From: Megamerina dolium
Taxonomy: Eukaryota > Arthropoda > Insecta > Diptera > Megamerinidae
Reading direction: 5' to 3'
DNA: 64,000 nucleotides
Assembly: GCA_963854835.1 (NCBI GenBank)
Contig: OY978530.1
Coordinates: 7,272,854-7,336,853, forward strand
Numbering within the stretch: position 1 is the first letter of the stretch; each line of letters opens with the position of its first letter. Shown one piece after another: positions 22,781 to 34,019 of this stretch. The translations under genes were made by a program, and so were the position numbers. Below the pieces are notes generated by a model. The model did no database searches. It saw nothing but the letters and a program-made list of their open reading frames with translations, and was not told the origin of the DNA.

Positions 22781-24231
22781 TCAATTGTCCAAGCATGGTA
22801 TGGGTATGGTACAGTCGATGGCATTCGGAATTGTAGTGCACTCCCCCAGGATACTTGAATGTCCGTATCCTAGTTGAGCCCAGCGTGAAGCTATATTTAG
22901 CCTGATTGCTGATATAAGTGCTTTCTGCTTGCCAAATAAAGCTACGAGATGTAGATGCAATAGCGAGTAGAGTGCTTTTGACGGGGTGGTTCTTAGCGCA
23001 CCTGTTGTCACCACCGCAGACGTCCTTTGAACCTTGTCTATTAGCCGTCTGTGTACCTCCTTATTTAAGGATTCTTACCAGACTATCACACCGTAAAAAA
23101 GAATTGGTCTCAAGACCGCAGAGTATAGCTATGATACGATTGTAGGACTCATCCCCCATCTTTTACCTATGGCTTTCTCACAGGAATAGAGTGCTGCAGT
23201 TGCTTTACGAACCCTTTCCATCGTGTTTGGTTTCCAACTTAGTTTCCTATCTAAAGTTATACCCAAGTATTTCGCCTGTTCAGTTAGCTTTAGACTAGTT
23301 CTCCAAATTCTAGGTAAGGTAAAAATAGGTATTTTATGCTTTCTAGTAAAGAGGACTATCTCAGTTTTGGCAGGGTTGATGGCCAGACCAGACTTCGAAG
23401 AACATTTGGACAGGATTGATAAGGCATGGTTCATCACTTCAGTGAGTGTATTTAAATATTTCCCCGATGCCACAAGTGCCACGTCATCTGCATAAGCCAC
23501 CGCTTTGCATCCCGTGGCCTGTAAAGATATGAGAACTTCATTGATGGTTAAGTTCCACAAAAGAGGCGACAGCACACCCCCTTGAGGGGTGCCCTTAATC
23601 ACAAATCTATTAACGCATGAGGAATCTAATAATAGGTTCACCCACCTTAAGCATAGCAAGAGAGTTTTCGATTGCTTCTGGGTTTATGTTATTGAAGGCT
23701 TTCTCAATATCTAAAAAGGTTACCAAGCTATATTCTTTGCAGTGCAAAGAGGTTTCGATCTTTTGCACAAGTGAGTGAAGGGCTGTCTCAACGGACTTGC
23801 CTTTGTTATATGCATGTTGCAATGAAGATATATTTTTAGTATCTATAGAGCCCCTAACACATCACACACATCAAGTGGTCTTTCAAGGGTTTTCATTAAG
23901 AAGGATGATAGACTTATAGGTTTGAAATCACTTGGCTTTGAGTGGGACGTTTTTCCGCCTTTGGGGATAAACACCACGTTAACTTGTAGCCATGTCTTGG
24001 GGACATAGCATAGCCTTAGGCATGCAGAGAGATTACCTCCAACCAAGGTGTTAGAAGATCCGCACACTTCTGCATATCAGCGGGTAGAATTCCATCAGGT
24101 CCTGGTGAATTGAATGGTTTAAAATTATTTATCGCCAAATTAATCTTTGTTTTATTGATTATTTTGTGCGAAACGTCGTAGATAATTCTACTAGGATTAA
24201 CATTTGGAGTTCGGCCAGGGCTATCCTCCAA
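22781..24231 (-). pseudogene. LINE reverse transcriptase, several frames
   Basis: Pieces in order: NNFKPFNSPGPDGILPADMQ (about 24130-24070), KPSDFKPISLSSFLMKTLER (about 23940-23880), HAYNKGKSVETALHSLV and TFLDIEKAFNNI (23820-23690), then an open 176-residue stretch (23659-23129) with GTPQGGVLSPLLWNL and catalytic AYADDVALVASG, KTEIVLFTRK and YLGITLDRKLSW. Thumb remains at 23014-22781. The palm acidic residues are all present. Breaks fall between pieces near 23850 and 24040. Confidence 0.85.
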
Positions 24232-24469
24232 ACAGCCCGGAAAATAGGTATCAATTAGTACCCGAAGGGTTTCCAGACTTGAAGTAGTCCAATCACCATC
24301 TATCTCCTTTCATAATGAAGCTGGGTGTAACTGGATTCGTTGCGAGAATCTTTCGTAGGCGGCTTGACTCTGAAATTTCCTCTATGTTAATGCAAAAGTC
24401 ATTCCATGATGACCTTTTTGCTTTCCTTATCGCCTTTTTAAACTCTCGCAAGCTCTCCTTATAGGGTTA

Positions 24470-25416
24470 CCATTGATTAGTGATTTTGGCTCGGTTGAAT
24501 TGCTGTCGACACTCCTTCCTTAGAGTGATGATCTCTACCGACCACCACGGAGTTCTCTTCTTTTTTGTAGTCCTTCTAATTGGACAGGACGCTACAGTAG
24601 CTTTCCTGCAAGCTTCTGTAATTTAATGAACAGCGGCCTCAAACTGCTCCTCATTCTGCATGCTTGAGGGAGCCATGTGAGTGAGGGATTTATTCAGGGT
24701 GGCCCTTTACTTATCCCAATTTGTGCGTTTCCTATTTAGAGATGGTGTCTGCTTTTGTGGCCTTATATCAAGGCTAAAGCTAATATACCTATGATCCAAG
24801 AAAGAGTGTTCTTTGTCAACCCTCCGTTCCCCAACTAGACAGTCCGAAGAATCGTTTGTAAGGGTTATATCTAAAACCTCGTCCCTGTTGCAGGTAATAA
24901 AGGTAGGTTCTGTACCCATATTTGCGAGAGTCAAGTTAGAACTAATAATATATTCAAAAAGTGACTCACCTCGTTAGTTGTTATCTGAGCTGCCCCAGAT
25001 ATAATGGTGTGCGTTGGCATCGGCTCCCATCACCAGATTCGCCTCGCATTTCTCCGCCTCCCGAACTGCCTTCCTTATTATAGGGTGAGGTGGGGGCTCA
25101 GTGTGGTCGTGAGCCATGTACGCCGACATCAGCCAATATATATGGGATTGATGATCTAGCGCAATGGTCACAGTATCCTTGTCGCTGTAATCAGAGAGTA
25201 GGAATGCTCTGTAGCATTTCTTCACTAAAATATATGATCGAGGATTACCTACGTTTTGAGCATAGTAGAGTCCATAATTAGTCCGCGCACCTTATCATCC
25301 ACGACCCACAGTTCCTGAATTAAAAAGATGTCCCTCGCTTTATCGCTTAGCCGAAGGACGAGAGCAGCGGAAGCTGCTTTAGAGTGGTGCAGATTAATCT
25401 GGACCACCCTAAGCAT
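24470..25416 (-). pseudogene. LINE endonuclease domain and EN-RT linker
   Basis: Starts at ATG 25416 with MLRVVQINLHHSKAA, the classic start of an AP-type LINE endonuclease. AYMAHDHTEPPPHP and MGADANAHHYIWGSSDNN (25225-24974) hold the DNA-binding and catalytic GxDxNxHH block, followed by a stop at the position of N-x-RGE. The next frame (24934-24707) continues TLANMGTEPTFITC, VLDITLTN and FLDHRYISFSL, where the usual catalytic SDH is LDH. The linker with a WWS-type motif is visible near 24550 (VVGRD). Confidence 0.8.
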
Positions 25417-26581
25417 CTTTCTTTGCAATATTTAATATAGACGCCTCGGTCACCCTCGTATCGGTGTCCTCGACGTCACAGCTTAATAATTCGTCCTCAT
25501 CCGCTGTGCTAACTTCTACATCTCGGAAGAGGTCGCCAAACATCTCAGACGTTGACAGCGTATCGCTGTCTCCATCACAGGACATGTCCTCAACCGGGGC
25601 CGAACTTGCTTTCGTATCCCCTGGTTTTGGATCTACTTTTCCTACGTCTTTTTCATAGACTTTCAGGGTGATTTGGGAGAAGCCATAGCTTATCACCCCT
25701 TTCTGTTTGGCGAGAGGTGCCAAGGATTGCTCATTTAAGATCACAACGACCTGTCTTGAGTTCTCCTTGGCCTCTCCCACCTTCACAACCCTCCAATCAT
25801 CTGTGGGAAGGGATGAATTTGCGAACCGCATATGATCCAAGATTTCCTTAGGATCATTAAATTGACGCGTCCTTGATGCCATCCGCCATCACTGCAGCAA
25901 ACGACTGGGCCAGGGTTCCTCGCCAGAATATCCCTGTATATCCTAAGGAGACTTATCTCCACTAGGCGCCATTGCCCGAATGGTAGTGCTCCATCTTCAT
26001 GGTTCCTATCAATGACGGCAAGGATAAGGTGGTCCATTGCCACGTCACTGAAGAAACGCGCTTAGATATTAAATGTGGCCGAAGCCGAAGTTTTTGCCTT
26101 TTTTGGCTTAGACAGCTGCTCTTCTTGCGGGCGATGCCGTTTGGACGCAAGTCCAGAAGAACGGGCATTTTCTCGTTCAGCGATTATGCCTTTTGCCCAC
26201 TCCAGAGATTCTTTTTCTCGCTTTGAGAGTTCTGTTACTGGGACGCCACCGAGCATTTCAGTAATTCTGAAAGCGGCTCTTCTTTCCCGATATGTCCGGA
26301 TGGGCCCGCTAATTGGTTTAGCGGGAGCTCTCAAATTAGAGGCAGTAGCTGATGTCGATGGAGCTCAGTCCAATGGGGATGTGACTGCTGAAACAGGAGT
26401 CGCAGTCTTTGTTAGTGTCTTAGTAGCAGCGGGTCTTGATATGGTGGTTACAGACCCTTTGCTAACTTTCACTGATTTCCTCGATTCCAGTGGTTTGGTG
26501 GCCAAAACTGGTGTGCTCCAGCGTACAGGTGCTTTAGGTACAGCGGAGGAGCCTCCCTTTAAAGGTACTTACCACACGTAA
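25409..26581 (-). pseudogene. LINE ORF1 (Gag-like, DUF4780-type), frameshifted
   Basis: The N-terminal third (26581-26065) is low complexity and Ser/Thr-rich (VTTISRPAATKTLTKTATP), with one in-frame TGA near 26370, then ITEMLGGVPVTELSKREKES and a basic KPKKAKTSA segment. A second frame (26043-25860) has MAMDHLILAVIDRNHEDGAL and GQWRLVEISLLR. A third (25882-25409) has PTDDWRVVKV, RQVVVILNEQSL, SYGFSQITLKVYE and an acidic tail. This layout resembles the DUF4780 domain common in insect LINE ORF1 proteins, which bind element RNA. The three frames imply at least two frameshifts. Confidence 0.65.
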
Positions 26582-26590
26582 TACTTCCCG

Positions 26591-27299
26591 TACAACGATA
26601 TTCAACGGATTATCGAGTTTTGCACATCAAAAGGCTCGTTCAGTTAACGAGAGGATTTGTACTCGAATGGCAATGCATTCGATCCCGCCTAATATTGGCC
26701 CCCCAAAATTGTTGTCACGTAAAATGTGATTTGAAGATTGTGGCCTGAGCAATATATAAGCCTCTGATGCCACACCCATTAGGTAGCAACGTTTTGTCAG
26801 GTTATGCATTACTAACCGTCATACGCATCCCTCTTTCACATTGTCCAGTTCGATGTAACTGCCCGATTTAATTCCCGAACTTCTACGAAGCTTTAATGGA
26901 ACTATGTACTGGCATAGCGTATATGCGAATGAATAATCCCATGTGTTAATTTCACATTATTTGCTACCTATTCATGAGTTGAGTCATATCATGAACCCAA
27001 CACACATAGATTTTATCTGAGTGTAGAACGTGTCAAGAGCGTTATATATTTTGGCACTCCCGTCAAGCTGGATTTGTTTATGTAGCAAGTGCTCTACAAG
27101 CTCGAGGTTTGTCAACTACGTTGACTTTTCGAAATCTTTGATCTGGCCTACGACCACCCCTTGGATGGAGTAATACAATCCCGAGAAATACACCAATCAA
27201 CATTGGAAAGCACTCTACAATCAACATTTGTCAGCAATCAACATTAATCGATCAACACGCAACAACAATCAACATTAATTCCCACATCTTTCTCCCGAA
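26591..27299. other. Unassigned DNA with ATCAACA repetition
   Basis: No gene recognised. At 27198-27285 the word AATCAACATT/ATCAACA recurs about six times at irregular spacing just before the Jockey-type LINE begins to be recognisable. Confidence 0.5.
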
Positions 27300-27315
27300 A
27301 ATTTACGATTTAAAC

Positions 27316-28020
27316 GTGAATATTATTCAATGTTCTACCCATATTATATTACCCACGGTAATATCTATAAAATCACCAAGCTCCCAAAGCAATTGCGTTA
27401 GAAAGAAAATAGACTGGTTAAAATTCAAGAAATATATAAATTCCCATCTTCCTCTGAGTACTGTATTAAGAAATGGACACGATGTAGACTCAGCACTCGA
27501 AAAATTCAACCAGCTGCTCTCATTAGCTCTCAGCTCAGCCACCTGCACAAAGGTATGCAAGCAATCAAACTATAGCCCATACACACCAGCCGATATTGAA
27601 TTGCTAGTAAGACAGAAAAGAAGACTCCGAAGACAATGGCAAGAATTCAGATCACCGAATCTGAAAACACAGCTACAGCACTGCACTCGAAAGTTAAAGC
27701 AAGCCTTAAAAAATAAAAACAACAAAGAGTTAGAAGAGCACATAGCGAAATTAACACCTGGTGAAGCGTCAGACTACTCTTTGTGGAAATCAGCAAAAAA
27801 ATCAAATCGGCCAATTCTCACTGATTCCCCCATCCGTTTGAGTGACGGTAATTGGGCTAGAAGCAACTGTGAGAAGGGTTTGGCTTTTGCAAACCACCTA
27901 AAAAGTGTGTTTACACCCAATCCACCTTCTTCACAGTCCTCATTACCAAAATTAACTTCTCAACCTTGCTCAATAACGCTCAAAATTAAAAAAAAAGGAC
28001 ATATTCAAAGCAATTTATAA
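27316..28020 (+). pseudogene. Jockey-type LINE: endonuclease end and linker
   Basis: Residues about 15-45 (VISIKSPSSQ ... KKIDWLKFKKYINSH) correspond to the end of the endonuclease and start of the linker. SNYSPYTPADIELLVRQKRRLRRQWQ and the basic helix that follows are typical linker features. The frame ends by shift into KIKKKGHIQ*, where the family has KDIFKAIYKDLNPKKSPGPD; the latter words are found in the next frame. Confidence 0.75.
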
Positions 28021-28069
28021 AGATTTAAACCCAAAAAAATCACCTGGTCCAGATAAAATTACCGGTAAA

Positions 28070-28804
28070 ATGATAAAAGAGCTACCTCCGGCTTCAGTAA
28101 TTCATCTGATGCACATTTTCAATGCTATCCTTCGTATTAAACACTATCCCAAATGCTGGAAAACTTCAAAAATTATTATGATAGCAAAACCAGGAAAAGA
28201 CCCTACAAAAGTTGCATCGTACAGACCTATCAGCCTCCTGCCTCTACTTTCTAAAGTATTCGAAAAGCTACTTGTCATGAATATAACTCCATTTATTAAT
28301 CTCAACCAACTGATTCCTCAACATCAGTTTGGATTTAGAAAACAGCACGGCACAATAGAACAAGTCCACCGCATTGTAACTCTGATAAGGAACACTTTTG
28401 AAGAAAAAAAGTATTGCTCAGCTGTCTTTCTTGATATCACTCAAGCTTTCGATAAAGTATGGCACGATGGCCTTATTTACAAACTCAAACTATTACTGCC
28501 TGCAAATGTCTCCTCATTGCTTAGTAGCTACCTCACGAAAAGACAATTTCTCGTATATCACAAGGATTACACAACAAATCCATTGGATATTCACGCTGGC
28601 GTTCCTCAAGGAAGCGTTTTGGGTCCCTTACTGTATCTCTTATACACTTCAGATATGCCCAACAATAACTATACATTCATATCGACCTTTGCTGATGATA
28701 CGGCAATATTGTGCTCTCGCTCTAACCCCATAGAAGCTACTAAACTCCTGCAGACTCATGTCGATTCTCTCGAAATCTGGCTAGCAAAATGGCGTTCACG
28801 CTAA
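28070..28804 (+). pseudogene. Jockey-type LINE reverse transcriptase palm
   Basis: A 244-residue open frame with all palm motifs: KIIMIAKPGKDPTKVASYRP, FLDITQAFDKVWH (motif A Asp), GVPQGSVLGPLLY (motif B) and TFADDTAILCS (motif C). The true domain begins upstream in the same frame (SPGPDKITGKMIKELP), so the Met is not a biological start. The thumb and C-terminus resume at 28810 (LRLDTCPPLKINGQSVPQ, KYLGIHLDRKLTWKNHI) and 28987-29325. Confidence 0.88.
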
Positions 28805-29782
28805 GGCTAGATACATGTCCCCCACTTAAAATTAATGGCCAATCAGTTCCACAATGTTCCTCAACAAAGTACTTGGGTATTCACCTCGACAGAAAGCTGA
28901 CATGGAAAAATCACATAGAGGCAAAGAAAACTCAGATCAAGCTTAAAATGAATCAGTTATGATGGCTGTTACACAAAAGATCAAAGTTGAATCTTGAATA
29001 CAAAGTGCTATTATATAAAGCAATCCTGAAACCAATCTGGACTTATGGTATTCAGTTTTGGGGCACCGCATCTCCCTCTAATATCGAAAAATTGCAGCGA
29101 ATACAATCCAAGTGTCTGCGAATTATTGTAAACGCGCCTTGGTATATGAGGAACGTTAACATCCATCGAGATTTAAATGTATCCACAATTTCTGAGGAAG
29201 TTGCAATGTACTGCAGAAGCTACATTCAAAAATTACACAATCATCCGAATCCCCTTGCTAGGCAATTGTTGCTGAGCAAGGGGCATTGTCGATTAAAAAG
29301 AAAAGACACACTGAATATGCTGTAAAATTGCTACATCTCGCGACTCACCAAATTGTGATGGAACGTAGGGGATATCACATAGTTTTATTTAGTTTGTAAG
29401 ATTTGAATACTTATTGTTAGTTTCTCGTATTTAAGAAAGATTCAATAAAAAAAAAAATAAGCTAACAAAAAAAAAAAAAAAAAATATTTACGTGTTTGAA
29501 CAAAATCACTTCGGCTTTTCCTGTCGAACTCAGCAAGAATTACATATGAGAATTTAAGATTTCATGGATTAAGATTTAATTTAAGAACAGAATGAATTGA
29601 TGTACTATTATTAAGTTCCCTCTTTTTAATTCATTTAAACATTTCTTCTTCGATGATTACTACTATTCTTAATTGTTTTTTTTTATTAAGTTTACTCGAA
29701 TTTCTGTTACTACTTTATTTATATATTTTTTTTTATATTCACTCTCAGTTATATTTCTCATATTTACTTTAATTTTAATTTC

Positions 29783-29825
29783 TTTCTCTCTCTCTCTCTC
29801 TCTCTATCTATCTCTCTTACTCTCT
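29783..29825. repeat. (TC)n low-complexity tract
   Basis: TCTC run with TATC interruptions. A similar CT run precedes a poly(C) stretch at 30012-30058. Confidence 0.85.
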
Positions 29826-29887
29826 CTAATCTATTTGACTGGTTGAAGTTCCGTCTCTTTTGCAGTAACCCTGCAAGGGGGGCGGAA

Positions 29888-30300
29888 TGTCTACGCCAGA
29901 ATGCCGATGTCGCGCACTGTCCATTTATTAATTTATTTTATTACTTTTTAAATTGTAGCTTTCAGTGGGTTCTCAACCCCAGTCGATTTATTTCGTTAGT
30001 TTTTCTTTTTGCCGCTCTCTCTCTCTCTCTAACCACACCACCCCCCCCCCCCCCCCCTATTTTTTTCTTATCTCCTTTCTATTCTTTTTCTACCGTTTTA
30101 TATTTATTCTCGTTTGATATCCCAAAAAAGACAGTGCGCGAATTTTGTTAATATTACATTTCCATATTTCTTCTCGTATTTATACTCTTATTTATATCTA
30201 AATTTTTTTATTCCTGTATCGAGTGATTTTAAAATTGTGAATAAATTAAAGATTACATTAAACTACAAATAACGATACAAGTGTTTTTCAATTGTACAAC
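29888..30300 (+). repeat. Possible solo LTR
   Basis: A purine/G tract GCAAGGGGGGCGG (29873-29885) resembles a polypurine tract and is followed by TGTCTACGCC. An AATAAA signal sits near 30240, and the tentative right end TACAACA is near 30300. No second LTR, primer-binding site or target duplication was found, so this is weak. Confidence 0.3.
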
Positions 30301-30479
30301 AAATTGGTTCAATTATTTGCAAACAATATAAAATCCTGTGTGTGTGTAGCAGATGATATTGTCCACAGCACTAGCCACAATAACAACAAACACAGCGGCA
30401 AGAAGCCAACGATAAGCGGCCCACCGGCAACCCCATCTCAACTCTACAATATATTATGAGGATTCTAGAAGAGATATTT

Positions 30480-31790
30480 TAAAGGAGGTTTTTAAGATAA
30501 TTCCGAGGTTTAGTATGGGAACTATATAAAAAGTGGGCGTGGCCTACTTCTTTCTTGTAAATCCAATTAATTTTTCAATATTAATCTACACCTTAAATTT
30601 GGTTGTCCTACGTTGAATAGTTCGTAAGTTAAAGCTGTTTAAATTTTTTTTTTTTCAATTTTCGCAACTTTGTATGATAGCCCCTTAAGAAGTGGGAGTG
30701 GCATGTTGATTTTTTGGCAGATTATGTACAACTACCATATTAACCTAAGTATTAATTATGATTGTTCTAGACTGAAGATTGCAGAATCTGCAGCTATCTC
30801 AATTTAATAGAAATTCAGTAATTCTGTATGGGAGCCACTATAAACAATGAGCGGGGCTGGCCCATTTCTTGGGAGTATTATTATTTTTTATTATTATACA
30901 GGCAATTTTACCACTGCTACCAAAAAGATCTTTTGTGCGCGTATTGCTCCACTAAAACAATTTTAGACTCTTTATAAATCTTGTAATTGCTGTGGGCTTA
31001 ATTTTACCTATGTGGTTTGGAGTTAAGATTCCATTAACTAGGTAACCAACTCTACGTCTTGCCACTGCTGGGCAATTGCATAGAATATGTTCAGATGCTT
31101 CCTGCTCCTTATGACAGAGTCGACAGGTATCGTTTTCTACCACACCTATTTTTTCATATGGTACTTAAGTCCACAGTGCCTAGTGAGCAACTCTGTGTAG
31201 AGTTTTATGTCATTTCTGCTGATTAAGAACAGCATCCACCCTAACATGTGTGGGATCAATAAGTTCTTTCAACTGCCGCATGCCCGTTTGGGCTCTCCAG
31301 TAGTCGAGAAGATCCCGTTCCTCCCTCTCAAATATCAGGTTGCTTATGAAACTGTTTGTAACCCCGCAGAAGGGCTCTAGTCCAATGAAAGGAGTGCTTG
31401 CGCCTTCCTTTGCAAGGGAGTCGGCCATTTAGTTTCCCTCGTGTTCCGACACCCACATTAGGGTGACAGGATTCTTTGCTTGGGAGTATATATGCTCTTA
31501 CAATACTAATCTACACCATAAATCATGTGGCAGTTAAAATTTTTTATAATTTCCGCAACTTCGTATGGGAGCCTCGATATGAAGTGGGCGTGGCACGCTG
31601 ATTTGTTGCCAGATTATTTCCGTCTACCATATTAATCTAAGAGTTAATTATAGTTATTCTAGACAGAAGATTGCAGAAGTTACAGCTGTTTCAATTTGAG
31701 AGAAATTCGTTCATTTTGTATGGGGGCTACTATAAAGAGTGAGCGTGGCGCGCCCATTTCTGGTAACGTTATGTAGCAGTATAATGTAAC
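30480..31790 (+). repeat. Degenerate ~150-bp tandem repeat (GTGGGCGTGGC core)
   Basis: The core GTATGGGAGC-x-TATA-x-AGTGGGCGTGGC recurs at about 30508, 30674, 30825, 31563 and 31719. Spacings are 166 and 151 bp, then 738 bp (127 bp after removing the inserted LINE and one duplication), then 156 bp. Between cores a shared segment, TTAATCTA...GATTGCAGAA, recurs. No protein frame is present. Function unknown. Confidence 0.75.
30879..31478 (-). mobile_element. 5'-truncated LOA/I-type LINE with (TAA)n tail and 11-bp target duplication
   Basis: CTTGGGAGTAT occurs at 30868-30878 and again at 31479-31489, bracketing a minus-strand LINE end. The tail is TAATAATAAAAAATAATAATA at 30899-30879. The body encodes MADSLAKEGASTPF (end of RNase H, 31428 down), YWRAQTGMRQLKELI, and CRLCHKEQEASEHILCNCPA (31125-31060), a C-terminal zinc motif. 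It is the same family as the element at 47.7-51.4 kb. Removing it restores the tandem repeat it entered. Confidence 0.92.
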
Positions 31791-31943
31791 GCTATGTGCT
31801 AAATATTGTTGTCTCAAATGGTACACTAAGTGAGTTATAGAAAGGTAAAACTTTTGAAATTTCCGAGGTTAGTCGCTTCGAATGCTTGGTGTGTGGCTAT
31901 TGACCGATCACGCCCAATATCCATCCCCTCCGTACCCTTGGAT

Positions 31944-31944
<1 letters not shown>
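31582..31944 (+). repeat. Inverted repeat, left arm (363 bp)
   Basis: Matches the reverse complement of 33656-34019 with about six differences by eye, roughly 98% identity. It starts inside the tandem-repeat core and runs to GTACCCTTGGATC, where a (TA)n tract begins. Confidence 0.9.
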
Positions 31945-32164
<220 letters not shown>

Positions 32165-32165
32165 T

Positions 32166-32634
32166 GGCATAAGTGCAGAATACGGACTCAGAACGAAAAA
32201 AAAATAAAAAATTGCCTCGGATAGAGCTTCGTTTTGTGAATATAAAAAATAAAAAATTTTTCTCCGCACAAGGCGTGGTTCAAGGTCAAAATTGAGGTCG
32301 AGATTACTCGAGAGACAAGCAAGTTTTTTCTACAATATGGGCATCAAAACACAGGTAATTTTAATACCTTTTGATAGGTATATAATATTTTATATGAATT
32401 TTTAACTTTTTAAATGTTATGAAGAAAAGTATAAATTTTTTATAAAAATTTTGTAAAAACCGATTTTTTTTTCGAAAAAGTCCCCGATTAACCTATTAAA
32501 AATTATATATTATTTCAAAGATCATAGGATTACCTTTCCAATGGTATATAAAACATATTTTTAAAGAATTTTTATATATTTTAAATATATTTTTTTATGG
32601 TCATACTTTCGCTATAGCAAATATGTTCAATAAG
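32166..32634. other. Unassigned AT-rich DNA
   Basis: Low-complexity A/T-rich sequence between a microsatellite and the Merlin-like fragment. No coding segment recognised. Confidence 0.5.
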
Positions 32635-32851
32635 TTCAAGATGAAGAAATGTAGATGCAATGTTAAGGTGTCTCTTCGTAAAAATACATTCTTCGATAAA
32701 TCAAAACTACCAATGGTGAAACTGTTGGCATTTTCGTATATGTGGGTAAAGAATGTTACCTAACAGTTTATCATGGACGAATTGGGCATTGCGTGTCATA
32801 CGGCCATAGACTGGTGTAATTTTTGTCGTGAGGTGGCGTATGAAGGCATGG
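32635..32851 (+). pseudogene. Merlin-like (IS1016/ISXO2-type) transposase fragment
   Basis: From 32641 the plus strand reads KKCRCNVKVSLRKNTFFDKS, KLPMVKLLAFSYMWVKNVT, a TAA, then FIMDELGIACHTAIDWCNFC followed by REV. The pattern of FFxxSKLPL, iYlW and elgisxxTvvdWxnfcReVc is that of the region ahead of the catalytic domain in Merlin/ISXO2-like transposases. The catalytic part is absent: the sequence passes without a gap into rosa-type mariner DNA at about 32852. Family assignment is from motif memory. Confidence 0.6.
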
Positions 32852-33211
32852 TCGTAATTTCTCGTCGTGGCGATATCAAGTGGCCACCAAGATCATGCGA
32901 TTTGACACCGCTTGACTTTTTTTGTGGGGCAACGCGAAAGACCGTGTTTATGCAGATAAACCTTTAACTCTTGAGCACCTAAAAACCAACATTCGTTACG
33001 TTATGGCTGAGATACCGCCCAATATGTGTCAAAAAGTGGTCGAAAATTACCTCAAAAGAATCTATGCTTGCAACAATTCGCGTGGTGGTCATTTAAATGA
33101 TGTAGTATTTCACACATAATGTCAACGTTCAAGCTTTATAATAAAAAAGAAATATCATGATAAAAAATATTTTATATGTGTTTTATTTACATTTACTTTT
33201 GAAACCGCAAA
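32852..33211 (+). pseudogene. DD41D rosa-type mariner, 3' half
   Basis: Nearly identical to 59505-59863: VVISRRGDIKWPPRSCDLTP then LDFF with the third catalytic Asp, KDRVYADKPLTLEHLKTNIR after a frameshift near 32920, and the C-terminal RGGHLNDVVFHT with stop at 33117-33119. The terminal repeat starts (TTTTGAAACCGCAAAA) but loses its last ~15 bp before the (TA)n tract at 33219. The first two catalytic aspartates are absent. Confidence 0.88.
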
Positions 33212-33218
33212 ATGAATA

Positions 33219-33372
<154 letters not shown>

Positions 33373-33439
33373 GGGTGATAATGAAATTCATATTTTAACT
33401 ACCACTGAAGAGACAGTGGTAGTGAAACACTTATTGCAC

Positions 33440-33655
33440 TTATTATACCCTGCATAATGCAATATGTAAGGTATATTCATTTCGGTCAGATGTTTGTAAC
33501 TACTTGAAGGAATCGCCGAAGATAAAAAAATTTATATATATTCGTGATCAGCGTCGCTTAAATTTTCGATTTAACGATGTCCGTCTGTCCGTCACCTGGC
33601 TTGTTCGCACGATAACTTGAGCAAACATTGACCAAATTTGGCATAAGTAACGTAT
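33440..33655. repeat. Dispersed fly repeat (ATTATACCCTGCATA ... CCGTCTGTCCGTC)
   Basis: The words ATTATACCCTGCATAA, GGTATATTCATTTCGGTCAG and ATGTCCGTCTGTCCGTCA follow one another as in a well-known dispersed repeat of drosophilid and tephritid non-coding DNA. A scrap of the same family (AAATTATACCCTGCATA) is at 21746-21762. No protein is encoded. Confidence 0.6.
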
Positions 33656-34019
33656 GATCCAAGGGTACGGAGGCGATGGATATTGGGCGTGATCGGTCAA
33701 TAGCCACACACCAAGCATTCGAAGCGACTAACCTCGGAATTTTCAAAAGTTTTACCTTTCTATAACTCACTTAGTGTACCATTTGAGACAACAATATTTA
33801 GCACATAGCGTTACATAATACTGCTCCATAACGTTACCAGAAATGGGCGCGCCACGCTCACTCTTTATAGTAGCCCCCATACAAAATGAACGAATTTCTC
33901 TCAAATTGAAACAGCTGTAACTTCTGCAATCTTCTGTCTAGAATAACTATAATTGACGCTTAGATTAATATGGTAGACGGAAATAATCTGGCAACAAATC
34001 AGCGTGCCACGCCCACTTT
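33656..34019 (-). repeat. Inverted repeat, right arm (364 bp)
   Basis: Mirror copy of 31582-31944, separated from it by about 1.7 kb. Its outer edge is cut by a mariner fragment at 34020, while the left arm's outer edge continues into the tandem repeat. Confidence 0.9.

Larger units (their letters stand above)
21758..26590 (-). mobile_element. LOA/I-type LINE with RNase H, nearly full length
   Basis: The order on the minus strand is ORF1 (26581-25409), then ORF2 with endonuclease (25416-24700), reverse transcriptase (24231-22781), RNase H (22705-22280) and a C-terminal zinc motif (22125-21886). The 3' end is AACCTAACCAACCTAAC next to 21758. RNase H in a non-LTR element points to the LOA or I group. 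About 4.8 kb, close to full size for such elements, but every long domain except RNase H and part of RT carries stops or frameshifts. ORF2 begins inside the end of ORF1 (ATGCTTAG). Confidence 0.85.
27300..29484 (+). mobile_element. Jockey-type LINE, 5' truncated, poly(A) end
   Basis: Starts in the last part of the endonuclease and continues through linker, RT and C-terminus to a polyadenylation signal (CAATAAAA near 29443) and an A-rich tail ending at 29484. RT motifs include YRPISLLPLLSKVFEK, HQFGFRKQHGTIEQVHR, FLDITQAFDKVWHDGL, GVPQGSVLGPLLY and TFADDTAIL. The first half frame (27316-28020) and the RT frame (28070-28804) are separated by a shift in a run of A at 27990-28000. A second break near 28790 deletes about 12 residues of the family sequence after WLAKW. 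Confidence 0.88.
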
